Assembly: GCF_023074175.1 (NCBI RefSeq)
Contig: NZ_JADPKS010000104.1
Span: forward strand, 86,773 to 150,772
Source of the DNA: Bradyrhizobium sp. 139
Lineage (GTDB): Bacteria; Pseudomonadota; Alphaproteobacteria; Rhizobiales; Xanthobacteraceae
Reading direction: 5' to 3'
Length of the DNA stretch: 64,000 bases
A program made the translations under genes and the position numbers. The notes below the pieces were generated by a model that was not told where the DNA came from, ran no database searches, and saw only the letters and a program-made list of their open reading frames with translations. Below are positions 25,938 to 36,129 of the stretch, one piece after another. Within the stretch, counting starts at the first letter, position 1. Every line of letters starts with the position of its first letter.

Positions 25938-27953
25938 CTACACGCCGAATGGATAGGTATCGGGCACGCCGGGCTTGGCGTGCTCCGGCCCTAGCGGCGT
26001 AACAGCCGAGGTCTCATCGAACCAGACGAAGGCGTCGAATTGCTGCGGTAGTGAGGCATTGGCGTAGTGGCTCATTAGTTCGGTATCGGGCCTGTAGATG
26101 ACGCCGATGAACCGCTCCAGCCGCGGCTCCAGAAGACGGCGCCGGACAGGCTGATCGCGGCCAAGATCGAGCAGGAAGCGTGGAACATTGGCATCGTGGC
26201 AGGCGCGCTCGTAGCTGTCGCGATGCGACGGTCGCACGCGCTTGATTTCCATATCGCCGCCCCAGTCGGACGCCGCTGCCACAGTGCCCGTGTGCGTGCC
26301 GAAGCCGATCAGTGCAGCCTCCCCGCCAAATCGATCTCGGCAGAGCTGGCCGATGTTCAGCTCATCGCGGACGGCGCCCATTTCGGTGTGACGGGCATCG
26401 CCGATGTGAGAGTTATGTGCCCAGACCACGGCCTTGGATTGTGGCCCGTGTGCGTCAAGCAGATGTCCCAGCGTCTCGAACATATGCGTATCGCGCAAGT
26501 TCCAGGATTCCGCGCCACCATAGTACATGATCCGATAATAGCGCTCGGCGGAAGCAATCAGACGTGCGTTCTGTGCGGCATCGAGAAAGTCTTCACGGTT
26601 CTCGCCAATGTATTCGATCCGCCGTTGCAGCAGCTCCCGACATTGATCGACCACCGCCTTTTCGCACTTGCGGTACCCTGCCGTGAGCACCGCTCGTCCG
26701 TAAGTGGAGGGTTCTTTCTGCCAAGGCGTGAGGCAGGCATAGCGCTCACGCGCCACGGCCGCAGCTTTAGGGTCGACCTTGTCGAGATATTCGAGGATGG
26801 CGGCAATGGAGCCGTTCATGTTGTAGAGGTCGAGACCAAAAAAGCCGGCGCGCTGCTCCGGCTTGAGATTTTCATTGCGCTCCCTCATCCAACCGAGGAA
26901 CGCATCCACATCGGTGTTGCGCCACATCCAGGTCGGAAAGCGCTGAAATGGCGGTTCCTCTCCAAGACGTGCTGGCCGATGGCGGACATAGCGGTCGGCC
27001 GCGGCCGCATCAGGCCAGTCCGCCTCGACGGCAATGATCGTGAAGCCATGCTCCTCGATCAAACGCATGGTGATGGCCGCCCGCGCGCGGTAGAACTCGG
27101 ATGTTCCGTGGCTCGCCTCACCCAGCAAAACGACGCGGCGATCGGCGAAGCGATCGAACAATTGTCCGAAAGCGGGGTCGTCGAGCCCGGGCAGCGGCTC
27201 CGCCAGGCCGGCGATCATTTCAGACAAGGTTTGTGCACGTGATCGGCCTTGCGCGCCGCTCGTGGCCGCGCTTCGGCCATCCTCCGCCCAACCTTGCTCA
27301 CCGATCAATGGCACGAACGCGACGGCGCCAAGATTCTCCTCTTCGAATTCAGACCCGCTCTTCCGGGTGAGCTTTATCAGAGTCTGATAGCGCTCTTCCT
27401 CGCCCACCGGAATCACCAGGCGGCCGCCGATTGCGAGCTGCTCCTTCAGCGCCGAAGGCACCTCAGGTCCGCCGGCCGCGACGAGGATTGCATCGAACGG
27501 CGCGGCTTCTAGCCAACCCCGCGTGCCATCACCAACGCGCAGTTCGATATTCTCGTAACCGAGCTTCTTCAGCCTCTGCTGGGCGGTTTTGCCTAACGAT
27601 GGGTGGCGCTCAATGGCGCAGACCCGGTTGGCAATCTGACTGAGGACGGCTGCCGCGTAGCCGGAGCCAGCGCCTACTTCGAGAACGCTGTCGCCGGGCT
27701 TGACCTCGGCCGCCTCGATCATCAGCGCGACGATGTAAGGTTGCGAGATGGTCTGACCTTCGCCAATCGGCAGTGGGCCATCTTCGTAGGCGAATTCTTC
27801 GAAGCCGGGTTCGACGAAAAGCTCGCGGGGCACACGGCGCAGTGCCTCCAAGACGTAAGTATCCCGTACTCCGCGTCGGGCAATCTGAATATCAACCATC
27901 CGGTCCCGGGCGCGCACAAGATCAAGCATTGGCTTTACCTCGTCATCCGGCAT
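25938..27953 (-). CDS. Fusion of protein-L-isoaspartate methyltransferase and erythromycin esterase-family domains
   Basis: 671 residues. Residues 1-218 are a PCMT domain: EPGFEEFAYEDGPLPIGEGQTISQP, then the SAM motif LEVGAGSGYAAAVL at 91-104. A short polar linker (about 219-242) joins an erythromycin-esterase-family domain with GEASHGTSEFY (278-288) and WAHNSHIGD (511-519), the Glu and His residues known to be required in EreB-like enzymes. The first half repairs damaged aspartyl residues; the second half is a hydrolase of unknown target, not necessarily antibiotic-related. First gene of a leftward operon under a perfect EcfG promoter. Confidence 0.92.
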   Translation of the reverse strand: MPDDEVKPMLDLVRARDRMVDIQIARRGVRDTYVLEALRRVPRELFVEPGFEEFAYEDGPLPIGEGQTISQPYIVALMIEAAEVKPGDSVLEVGAGSGYAAAVLSQIANRVCAIERHPSLGKTAQQRLKKLGYENIELRVGDGTRGWLEAAPFDAILVAAGGPEVPSALKEQLAIGGRLVIPVGEEERYQTLIKLTRKSGSEFEEENLGAVAFVPLIGEQGWAEDGRSAATSGAQGRSRAQTLSEMIAGLAEPLPGLDDPAFGQLFDRFADRRVVLLGEASHGTSEFYRARAAITMRLIEEHGFTIIAVEADWPDAAAADRYVRHRPARLGEEPPFQRFPTWMWRNTDVDAFLGWMRERNENLKPEQRAGFFGLDLYNMNGSIAAILEYLDKVDPKAAAVARERYACLTPWQKEPSTYGRAVLTAGYRKCEKAVVDQCRELLQRRIEYIGENREDFLDAAQNARLIASAERYYRIMYYGGAESWNLRDTHMFETLGHLLDAHGPQSKAVVWAHNSHIGDARHTEMGAVRDELNIGQLCRDRFGGEAALIGFGTHTGTVAAASDWGGDMEIKRVRPSHRDSYERACHDANVPRFLLDLGRDQPVRRRLLEPRLERFIGVIYRPDTELMSHYANASLPQQFDAFVWFDETSAVTPLGPEHAKPGVPDTYPFGV

Positions 27954-28056
27954 AGGTGGGCTCTCCGCCCGAACGAGATTCCGCGCAGAGCATCGCCGGC
28001 GTCCTTGCGGTGGCCCTCGACTTTTTTGCGTCAGCCCGGTCCAGCTCCGTCACAAC

Positions 28057-28081
28057 GGAACGTGTCCCTCAAAACATCGTT
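28057..28081 (+). promoter_or_regulatory. Sigma EcfG promoter, rightward half of a symmetrical pair
   Basis: Plus strand GGAAC (28057-28061), 16 bases, CGTT (28078-28081): a perfect match. It points at the autotransporter remnant. The same bases read leftward also form a perfect promoter. Confidence 0.7.
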
Positions 28082-28083
28082 CC
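28059..28083 (-). promoter_or_regulatory. Sigma EcfG promoter, leftward half of a symmetrical pair
   Basis: Minus strand GGAAC (28083-28079), 16 bases, CGTT (28062-28059), again perfect. The block is GGAACG-N15-CGTTCC, so one polymerase site faces each way over the same DNA. Transcription leftward would start near 28052 and read the PCMT-esterase gene starting at 27953. Confidence 0.78.
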
Positions 28084-28135
28084 AGGACCTCGATCTCTTG
28101 GTCGATCCCGCGACGCGGAAACAATTGACTTAATC

Positions 28136-29823
28136 GAAAAACTGCCGGGAACCGGAACTACCGCGCCGGCTCTCACCGACTACGTCCGGTACACGGGCGC
28201 TGGCAGGATCGTCTTCAACCACACCGCCGGCGACTACGTATTCGCGCCATCCATGAGTGGCAGCGGTTCAGTGCGCGTCGAGGCCGGCACGACGATTCTC
28301 ACCGGCGCCAACATCTATACCGGCGGCGCCACGATCTCAGGCGGAATATTGCAACTCGGCAATGGCAGCACGTCAGGCAGCATTGCTGGCAATGTGACGA
28401 ACAACGGCACGCTGGCCTTCAACCGTTCGGACTCAGTGAGCTTCAGCGGCACGATCTCGGACGGGGGCACGGTCAACCAGATCGGCACCGGGACCACAAT
28501 CCTCACCGGCGCCAGCACCTACACGGGCGCGACCAGCGTGACCGGCGGCACGCTGCGGGTGAAGGGTTCGCTCGTCTCGGCGACGACGGTCGGTCCCGGC
28601 GGCACGCTCGGCGGCAGCGGCACGCTCGGCCACACCACCATCAATGGCGGTACGCTCGCACCCGGCACCGTGCAGGTCATCGCCGTGCCGGGCAGCTACG
28701 TGCCGTACCGGACCTACACCATCCTCAATGCCGCCAGCGGCCCGAACGGCAGCTTTTCCGGCGTGAGCGCGAACTTTACCTTTCTCGCGCCCTCGCTCTC
28801 CTATGACGCCCACAATGTATTCCTGACCCTCGAACAGACCGTGGCGCTGGCGAGCCTCGCGCAGACCCTGAACCAGGGCGCGACCGCCGCGGCGGGCAGA
28901 CGCCGTTCGACAGCAGCAATGGATCAATGGCTTCGCTGGCCTATGCGGCGGAGCAGACGGCGAAGGCCGCACCGTTCGCGCCGACGCCGGCTCCGACGCT
29001 GATCTTCTGGGCGCAGGGTTTTGGCGCGTGGGGCAGGTTCGGCGGCGACGGCAATGCAGCCACCGTCGACCGGAGGGTCGACGGTGCCATTGTCGGCGTC
29101 GACAAATGGTTCGGCAACGGCTGGCAGTTCGGCTTCGCCGCCGGTTTCTCGGACGCGAAGGTGAATGTGAGCGCGCGGCAGAGCGCCGCCACGATTGAAA
29201 GCGGCCATGTTGCGATCTATGGCGACAAGAGTTTCGGGGCGTTCAACCTGCGCACGGGCGCGGCCTATGCGCACCACCGCATCGACACCACGCGCGCGAT
29301 CATGTTTCCTGGCTTCGCCGACCGCACCACCGCGAATTACGACGGCAGCACCGCGCAGGTGTTCGGCGAGATCGGCTACGGCGTCACGCACGGCAGCGTC
29401 GCCATCGAACCGTTCGCCGGCCTTGCCTGGGTGCAGGCGAAGACCAACCGCTTCACCGAAACCGGCGGGCCCGCGGCACTCGTGGGGCTGAGCAACACCG
29501 AACAGACCGACACCTCCACGCTTGGCGCACGCTTCGCCACCACCTTCACGCTCGCGAATGGCCTAGCGCTGGCGCCGCGCTTTTCCACCGCCTGGCAGCA
29601 TGCCTTCGGCGACGTGACGCCGGCCGCCGCGCTCACCTTCGCCAGCGGCGGGCCCAACGTCAGCATCGCCGGCGTGCCGCCGGCACGGGACGGCGCGGTG
29701 CTCGAGGCCGGCGCCGATCTGCGTCTCTCGGCCAACGCCACGTTGGGCGTCAGCTATCTCGGCCAGTTCGCGAGCAGCGTCGAAGACCATGCGGTCAAGG
29801 GCAAGCTGCTGTGGAATTTCTGA
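28136..29823 (+). pseudogene. Autotransporter remnant (passenger beta-helix plus outer-membrane barrel)
   Basis: 28136 to about 28900 encodes autotransporter-type repeats (GTTILTGANIYTGGATIS, ILTGASTYTGATSVTGG) and ends with a passenger linker (LAQTLNQGATAAAG). The barrel then continues in another frame from TPFDSSNGSMASLAYAAEQ to the final LLWNF at 29823, the normal terminal phenylalanine. The frame jump lies near 28895-28905. There is no start codon or signal peptide for the first part, so the 5' end has been lost as well. Both defects together make a functional protein unlikely. Confidence 0.78.
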
Positions 29824-30128
29824 ACGGAGCTGCGGGTCGACGGCGATCCGCCGCTCAGGCTACCGATCCCGTCATGGCCTGCAATTGGGACAGGACGTCA
29901 ATTGCGACCCATGCCCCCTCCAGCGATAGCGCAGTGGCTCGCGCTGCGGGTGATGGCGGCGAACCCGGGGCCTAGGGCCACATTGCTGGACAGCGAGCCA
30001 GACCGGCCGTCACTTCCCCGCGTCGCTGCCCCTCGACGCATCCGCATCAAAGGCAGCAGGGATGTGCTCGCACGGGCCCGTCCTGGCCCAAAGACCGCTC
30101 GTTCCGCGTGTTCGCAGATGGTACCGAG
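29824..30128. other. Gene-free stretch between autotransporter remnant and tRNA-Phe
   Basis: 305 bases; the open frames crossing it and the tRNA are spurious. I see no promoter, hairpin or repeat that I can support. Confidence 0.4.
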
Positions 30129-30204
30129 TGGTGCCCAGGGGCGGAATCGAACCACCGACACTGCGATTTTCAGTCGCATGCTCTACCAACTGAGCTACCT
30201 GGGC
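30129..30204 (-). tRNA. tRNA-Phe (anticodon GAA)
   Basis: 76 bases on the minus strand with a complete cloverleaf: acceptor GCCCAGG pairing with CCTGGGC, the D-arm GCTC..GAGC, anticodon loop CTGAAAA with GAA, T-arm ending GGTTCGATTCC, and an encoded CCA at 30129-30131. It stands upstream of yacG but on the same strand only 184 bases away from it. No integrase or direct repeat marks it as an insertion site. Confidence 0.96.
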
Positions 30205-30388
30205 GTGCTCGAAGAGAGGGGCCAAAGAGAAGGGCAAGGCCCATCGAGCGGGCGGTTTATAGTGGGCTGAAGGCTGCCTGTCCACCCGGCTTCGCCAAGA
30301 GGCTTCGCCGGGCGCGGCCCGGCTGTGCACAAGGTGCTGCTGGCGCGCAGCCGATTGGATGTTCGCATAACGTATTGATATTATTTAT

Positions 30389-30571
30389 TCATTCGATGTC
30401 ATCCACCTCGTCGTCGCGGCCGGGGATGACATAGGTGCCTTTCAGCCAGCGGTTCAGGTCGACGTCGCGGCAGCGCGAGGAGCAGAACGGGCGGGTGGCC
30501 TGTGACTGCGGCTTGCCGCAGATCGGGCAAGTTTTGAGGGAGCTTCCGGGCTTTTTGGTTTGATCATCCAT
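30389..30571 (-). CDS. yacG: DNA gyrase inhibitor YacG (zinc ribbon)
   Basis: 60 residues with the four cysteines of the YacG zinc finger (CPICGK, then CSSRCRDVDLNRWL) and the typical short acidic tail (DDEVDDIE). It binds zinc and inhibits GyrB in other bacteria. It follows maf in the same direction, the usual order in alphaproteobacteria. The start at 30571 is the first ATG giving the standard length. Confidence 0.92.
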   Translation of the reverse strand: MDDQTKKPGSSLKTCPICGKPQSQATRPFCSSRCRDVDLNRWLKGTYVIPGRDDEVDDIE

Positions 30572-30733
30572 GATGGGCGCGGCTTGTACGAGGTGACGGA
30601 GGTCAACAGGCTGTCGGCAAACGGGTTCCTGAGGCGGAGGCGCATGCATCCCTGCCGGCGCGCGCGGGTCGATTCTACTTTGCATGGGGTTGTTTTCGAG
30701 ATTTTTGTCAGGCCGCCCCGGCCGTGGTGCCGC

Positions 30734-31363
30734 TCACAAGGTGACGGCGTTGAGCCAGCCGAAGCGGATCGGAAAACCCTCGCCGCCAAGCAGCGTCGTG
30801 GTCTCATAGAGCGGCAGGCCGACCACGTTGGTGTAGGAGCCGACCATCTTGACCACGAAAGAGCCGGCGATGCCCTGCACGGCGTAGCCGCCCGCTTTGC
30901 CGCGCCATTCGCCGGAGCCGATATAGGCCTGGATGTCGTCCTCGGAGAGGCGCTTGAACCGGACGCGGGTCTCGACCAGGCGCTGGCGGAAGGCCTCGCG
31001 CGGCGTGACCAGGCAAATCGCGGTGTAGACGCGGTGGTTGCGGCCCGACAGCAGCCGCAGGCACTGCGCCGCCTCGTCGACAAGATTGGCTTTGGGCAGG
31101 ATGCGGCGGCCGACCGCCACCACCGTGTCGGCGGAGAGGATGAAGGCACCGCGCAGCTCGTCGTCAAGCTGCACCGATTTGAGCGCCGCATCCGCCTTGG
31201 CGCGGGCAAGGCGATTGGCGCAGGCACGCGGCAGCTCGCCCCGCTTCGGCGTCTCGTCGACGTCGGCCGGCCGGAGCGCGTCCGGCTCGATGCCGGCCTG
31301 GTTGAGCAGCGACAGGCGCCGCGGCGAACCGGAGGCAAGAACGAATTTGGGGCGGCCGAGCAT
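30734..31363 (-). CDS. maf: Maf family nucleotide pyrophosphatase
   Basis: 209 residues with the N-terminal FVLASGSPRRLSLLNQAGI motif that binds nucleotide triphosphate, the ILSADTVVAVG segment (catalytic Asp) and the GGYAVQGIAG segment. It hydrolyses non-canonical or dTTP/UTP nucleotides to monophosphates. Followed by yacG; preceded by the low-MW phosphatase. In some relatives infA lies here, but the 103-base gap has no room for it. Confidence 0.93.
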   Translation of the reverse strand: MLGRPKFVLASGSPRRLSLLNQAGIEPDALRPADVDETPKRGELPRACANRLARAKADAALKSVQLDDELRGAFILSADTVVAVGRRILPKANLVDEAAQCLRLLSGRNHRVYTAICLVTPREAFRQRLVETRVRFKRLSEDDIQAYIGSGEWRGKAGGYAVQGIAGSFVVKMVGSYTNVVGLPLYETTTLLGGEGFPIRFGWLNAVTL

Positions 31364-31466
31364 CAGGTGATTTGGGGGATGAAGCAGGGGGTGAATTGCG
31401 CGCGGAACCTATCGGAAGGGGGCTGATTTCACAACCCGGGAACCCGGACTTTACTTGCGCCTCATG

Positions 31467-31934
31467 CTACCCGCTCGCCGCGCCCACCTTTGCAAAACGC
31501 CGGCGGATGCGCATCAGGAGCTGGTCGCAGACGTCGCGGTAGGCAGCTAACTTCTGGTCGCGGCTGCCTTCGATGGTGGTGGGATCCTGCGTCGGCCAGT
31601 ATTCGACGTCGGCGGCGAGCGTGCGGGTCAGCTCCAGCGCCTTGTGGTGCGCTTCGGGCGAGAGCGTGATGATGAGGTCGAAATTCAGCCCCTCCCAGTC
31701 CTCGAGCTCCTCGAAAGTCTGCGGCTTGTGGACGGAGATGTCCTGGCCGAGCTCTGCCATCACGGAAACCGCGAACGGATCGAGCTCGCCGCGCCTGGCG
31801 CCGGCCGACTTCACGTAGAGGCCTTGCGGAAACATGTGCCGCAGCAGGCTCTCGGCCATCGGCGAGCGCACGCTGTTCATCGCGCAGGCGAACAGCACGG
31901 ATTGCGGATCGCGTGCGCGTGGCGGACCCGCCAT
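31467..31934 (-). CDS. Low-molecular-weight phosphatase / arsenate reductase-like protein
   Basis: 155 residues with the P-loop C-x5-R-S at Cys17-Arg23 (CAMNSVRSP) and the distal acid loop DPTTIEGS. Members dephosphorylate phosphotyrosine or reduce arsenate. The conserved place between UPF0262 and maf argues for a housekeeping role; the arsenic genes are absent. Confidence 0.9.
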   Translation of the reverse strand: MAGPPRARDPQSVLFACAMNSVRSPMAESLLRHMFPQGLYVKSAGARRGELDPFAVSVMAELGQDISVHKPQTFEELEDWEGLNFDLIITLSPEAHHKALELTRTLAADVEYWPTQDPTTIEGSRDQKLAAYRDVCDQLLMRIRRRFAKVGAASG

Positions 31935-31939
31935 CGCGC

Positions 31940-32433
31940 TTAACCCTTCCAGTGCAAAACAGTAATGAGCGTGAACAGCCGGCGCGAGGTTTCGAAGTCC
32001 ACCCGCACCTTGCCCTTCAGCCGCTCCTGCAGCGTGCGCGATCCCTCGTCATGGATGCCGCGGCGGCCCATGTCGATGGCTTCGATCTTGTCCGGGGTCG
32101 CGGTGCGGATCGCCTGGTAATAGCTGTCGCAGATCATGAAATAGTCCTTCACGATCCGCCGGAACGGCGTCAGCGACAACAGATGCGCGACCACGGGCGT
32201 GCCGTCCTCGCGGCGAATGTCGAACATCAGCCGGCTGCCGGTGATGCCGATATGCAGCGTGAAGGGCCCCTTGCCGTCGGCACCATCAGGCGCGAACAGG
32301 TTCTGCTCGATCAGATCGTAGATCGCGATCGCGCGCTCATGCTCGATGTCGGGCCCGGAACGGCCGATCGAGTCCTCGTCGAGGGTGACCGCGACGATGC
32401 GATTGGTCGAGTCGTCCTGTTCGGGCGGCTGGG

Positions 32434-32437
<4 letters not shown>
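31940..32437 (-). CDS. UPF0262 family protein
   Basis: 165 residues that match the alphaproteobacterial UPF0262 pattern: TNRIVAVTLDEDSIGRSGPDIEHERAIAIYDL, then NLFAP and a C-terminal DFETSRRLFTLITVLHWKG. Its start overlaps the hisD stop (ATGA), so it is coupled to hisD. No known biochemical role. Confidence 0.9.
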
Positions 32438-33729
<1,292 letters not shown>

Positions 33730-33891
33730 CTTTGGCTTGGCTTCTAGCTGGTTTTTTGGGGCGCGGTTTGGCTCACCAGACCCCTGCTCAATGGCGCGGC
33801 GGGCAAGCTGCGTCAACCCTTGGCAGTTCGACCCTTGGAAGCCGGCGTTCCGGCGGGGACCTCAGCGGATCTGGCTGGTATATTGGCCACC

Positions 33892-34341
33892 TCACTCCTC
33901 CTCCTCGAGGCCCAGTCCCGTCCCCAGCTCGTCCGCCCCCAGATCCGTCAACTCGCATTCCAGACATTCGACATCGAGGCGGATGGCGCCGCCTTGGGCG
34001 AACAGCAGGAGGGCGCTGCCGCCGGGCTCCTCGTCGCGGCCGTCCTGGGGGTGAAACTCGATGCCGACAAGGTCCAGAACCTCGTCCGGCGCGCCGAGGT
34101 CGATGTTGCGCGATTTGCAGGCCAGCACGCGGTCAAAGCGGAGTGCGGCGACCAGCCGGCGGGGCGCAGCCTCGCCGTCCAGCGTCTGCTCCCAGTCCAG
34201 GCGGCTCATCCCGACCACCAGCCGCTTTTCGCTTTGGCGCCAGGTGATGTCGGCGGCCTGGACGCGGGCGTCCTGCACATGGGTCGAGATCACGGCGAGG
34301 TCGTCGGCGTCGAGCGCGATCAATTTGAGCTGGGGAGACAT
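33892..34341 (-). CDS. DUF2948 family protein
   Basis: 149 residues from the ATG at 34341, chosen since the strong GAGGAGGA lies about 10 bases upstream; an ATG immediately after that site (34350) has no spacing. The sequence MSPQLKLIALDADDLAVISTHVQDA is the DUF2948 N-terminus. The C-terminus is acidic (GLEEEE). Found upstream of hisD in many Rhizobiales; function unknown. Confidence 0.85.
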   Translation of the reverse strand: MSPQLKLIALDADDLAVISTHVQDARVQAADITWRQSEKRLVVGMSRLDWEQTLDGEAAPRRLVAALRFDRVLACKSRNIDLGAPDEVLDLVGIEFHPQDGRDEEPGGSALLLFAQGGAIRLDVECLECELTDLGADELGTGLGLEEEE

Positions 34342-34422
34342 CGCCGGCATTCCTCCTCGGGGGCCGATAAGGCTCAACGCGCGCGGACGTGGAAATTTCC
34401 GCAAACCTAACGGGCCGGCGGA

Positions 34423-35082
34423 CTAGAGGCTATTGATATCCTCCATCTCCAGCACCTTCCGCGGATACCCCTCCCGGGCGACATGGATCATGGCGCGGCC
34501 CATCTGCTCGGTCGAGGTGACGAGCCGCGGCGAGATCCGGCGCAGCGCCGACCAGAGCGGCCAGGTTGCGGCATACACGGCCTGCACCCAGGCCGTCTTG
34601 GAGCGGGCGCCGTGCAGGGGCTGGATCGCGCCGGGCCGGAACATGTAGGCCCCCCTGAACGGCAGCTTGAGCAGATCGTTTTCGGTCTTGCCCTTGATCC
34701 GTGCCCACATCCGCGACCCCTGCTCGGTGGAATCGGTGCCGGCGCCGGTGACGTAGACGAATGTCATCTGCGGATTGAGCTTCGCCAGCGTCGTCGCCGC
34801 CGCCAGCGTGAGGTCGTAAGTGAGATGGCGGTAGCGCTCTTCGCTCATGCCGATCGAGGAGACGCCGAGGCAGAAGAAGCAGGCATCGAAGCCGGTGAGC
34901 TGCGCTTCGATCGCCGAATAATCCAGGAAGTTGTCGTGGATGATCTCGACGAGCTTGGTGTTGCGCACGCCGGTCGGACTGCGCCCCACCGCAACCACGC
35001 GGCCGATGCCGGTGTCGATCAGGCATTCGCGCAATACGCCCTGCCCGACCATGCCGGTCGCACCGAAGATGATGACTTGCAT
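34423..35082 (-). CDS. NAD(P)-binding epimerase-like protein
   Basis: 219 residues. The Rossmann motif is IIFGATGMVGQG at residues 4-15, and the body fits the atypical SDR/YbjT-like family (FDACFFCLGVSS, FVYVTGAGTD, FRPGAIQP). Another in-frame ATG at 35112 overlaps the stop of the SDR gene upstream (ATGA) and would add ten residues, so coupled translation is possible. Cytosolic; substrate unknown. Confidence 0.85.
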   Translation of the reverse strand: MQVIIFGATGMVGQGVLRECLIDTGIGRVVAVGRSPTGVRNTKLVEIIHDNFLDYSAIEAQLTGFDACFFCLGVSSIGMSEERYRHLTYDLTLAAATTLAKLNPQMTFVYVTGAGTDSTEQGSRMWARIKGKTENDLLKLPFRGAYMFRPGAIQPLHGARSKTAWVQAVYAATWPLWSALRRISPRLVTSTEQMGRAMIHVAREGYPRKVLEMEDINSL

Positions 35083-35108
35083 CGGGACGCCCCCGGCGGG
35101 CTCGCGGC

Positions 35109-36047
35109 TCATGCGGCGACCGTGATCTCGTCGAAGGATACACCGGTCAACGTCGCCGAGGCATCCCACAGCATGGCGGCCACAGCGAAATCCTTCGCTT
35201 GCGGCATGATCTTCGCCCGCCTGGGCAGCCCCTTCAATTCGTAGAACCAGTTCGGACCGTAATAGCCGCCGGGCTCCGCGGCCGGAGAGGTCGCCGCGAA
35301 CAGGGTGGGCAGCGCGCCTTCGGCCGCAGACTGGCTGATGAAAGGCTGCAACCATCGGCTCACCAGCGACTGGAAGGTGTTGGTGCCCGGTCCGTTCGGA
35401 ATGAGATCAGTCCGCGCGTAGCCGGGGTGGGCCGCAAGGCTCATCAAGCCCCAGCCGGCGGCGAGACTGCGGCGCTGCAACTCCAGCGAAAACATCAGCA
35501 TCGCCAGCTTGGACTGGCAATAGGCGCGCCAGGGGCGATAGGAACGCTTGCTTTGCAAATCGTCGAAATTGATCGCGCCGGAGCGATGCGCGAGGCTCGA
35601 CAGATTGACGATGCGAGGTGCCTTCGCGCGGCGAAGCTGCGGCAACAGCCGCGCTGTCAGCGCGTAATGGCCGAGATAATTGGTGCCGAACTGCTTCTCG
35701 AAACCATCCTCCGTCTGCTGCCGCTTCGGCAACGCCATTACGCCGGCATTGTTGATGAGGAGATCGAGCTGCTCGTTGCTGGCGGCAAAGCGCCTGGTAA
35801 AATCGGCGACGGAGGCAAGACTGGCGAGATCGAGATGCTCGTAGGCGATCAGCGCATTGGGAAACCGCTCGCAAATGCCCTCGATTGCGCGCAGGCCCTT
35901 TGCGTCGTTGCGCCCGGTGAGTATGACAATGGCACCGGCGCCCGCCAGCGCCATCGCCGTCTCGTAACCGAGGCCGCCTGTCGCCCCGGTCACGACGGCG
36001 GTCTTGCCGCTGAGAGAGGGGATGTCTGCTGTGGTCCAGTCGATCAT
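35109..36047 (-). CDS. SDR family oxidoreductase (retinol dehydrogenase-like)
   Basis: 312 residues. Cofactor motif TGATGGLG near 20-27, NNAG near 107, catalytic YCQSK near 185. The length and the tail with PGG-Y-YGPNWFYELKG match the WW-domain oxidoreductase-like group of SDRs. It starts at 36047 with GGAG upstream. It is divergent from a TetR regulator, which probably controls it. Confidence 0.9.
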   Translation of the reverse strand: MIDWTTADIPSLSGKTAVVTGATGGLGYETAMALAGAGAIVILTGRNDAKGLRAIEGICERFPNALIAYEHLDLASLASVADFTRRFAASNEQLDLLINNAGVMALPKRQQTEDGFEKQFGTNYLGHYALTARLLPQLRRAKAPRIVNLSSLAHRSGAINFDDLQSKRSYRPWRAYCQSKLAMLMFSLELQRRSLAAGWGLMSLAAHPGYARTDLIPNGPGTNTFQSLVSRWLQPFISQSAAEGALPTLFAATSPAAEPGGYYGPNWFYELKGLPRRAKIMPQAKDFAVAAMLWDASATLTGVSFDEITVAA

Positions 36048-36094
36048 GCCATAGCTCCGTCGGGGCTCGAAAAGGCCCGCGACGGGTCTAAATG

Positions 36095-36107
36095 TGCACT
36101 GGGTGCA
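36095..36107. promoter_or_regulatory. TetR-type operator palindrome TGCAC-TGG-GTGCA
   Basis: A perfect 5-bp inverted repeat around a 3-base centre, in the space between the divergent SDR and TetR genes. It overlaps a GTG codon at 36094, the first possible start of the TetR gene, so that start is unlikely. The symmetry fits a dimeric TetR-family repressor. Confidence 0.6.
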
Positions 36108-36129
36108 AGTTTGCAAGAGGTGGAACGAT

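Noticed and set aside
27603..28133. Rightward frame ending SFQDLDLLVDPATRKQLT before the autotransporter remnant
   Set aside because: Most of it is antisense to the methyltransferase domain; the ending looks protein-like but is too short to assign and contains the two-way promoter.
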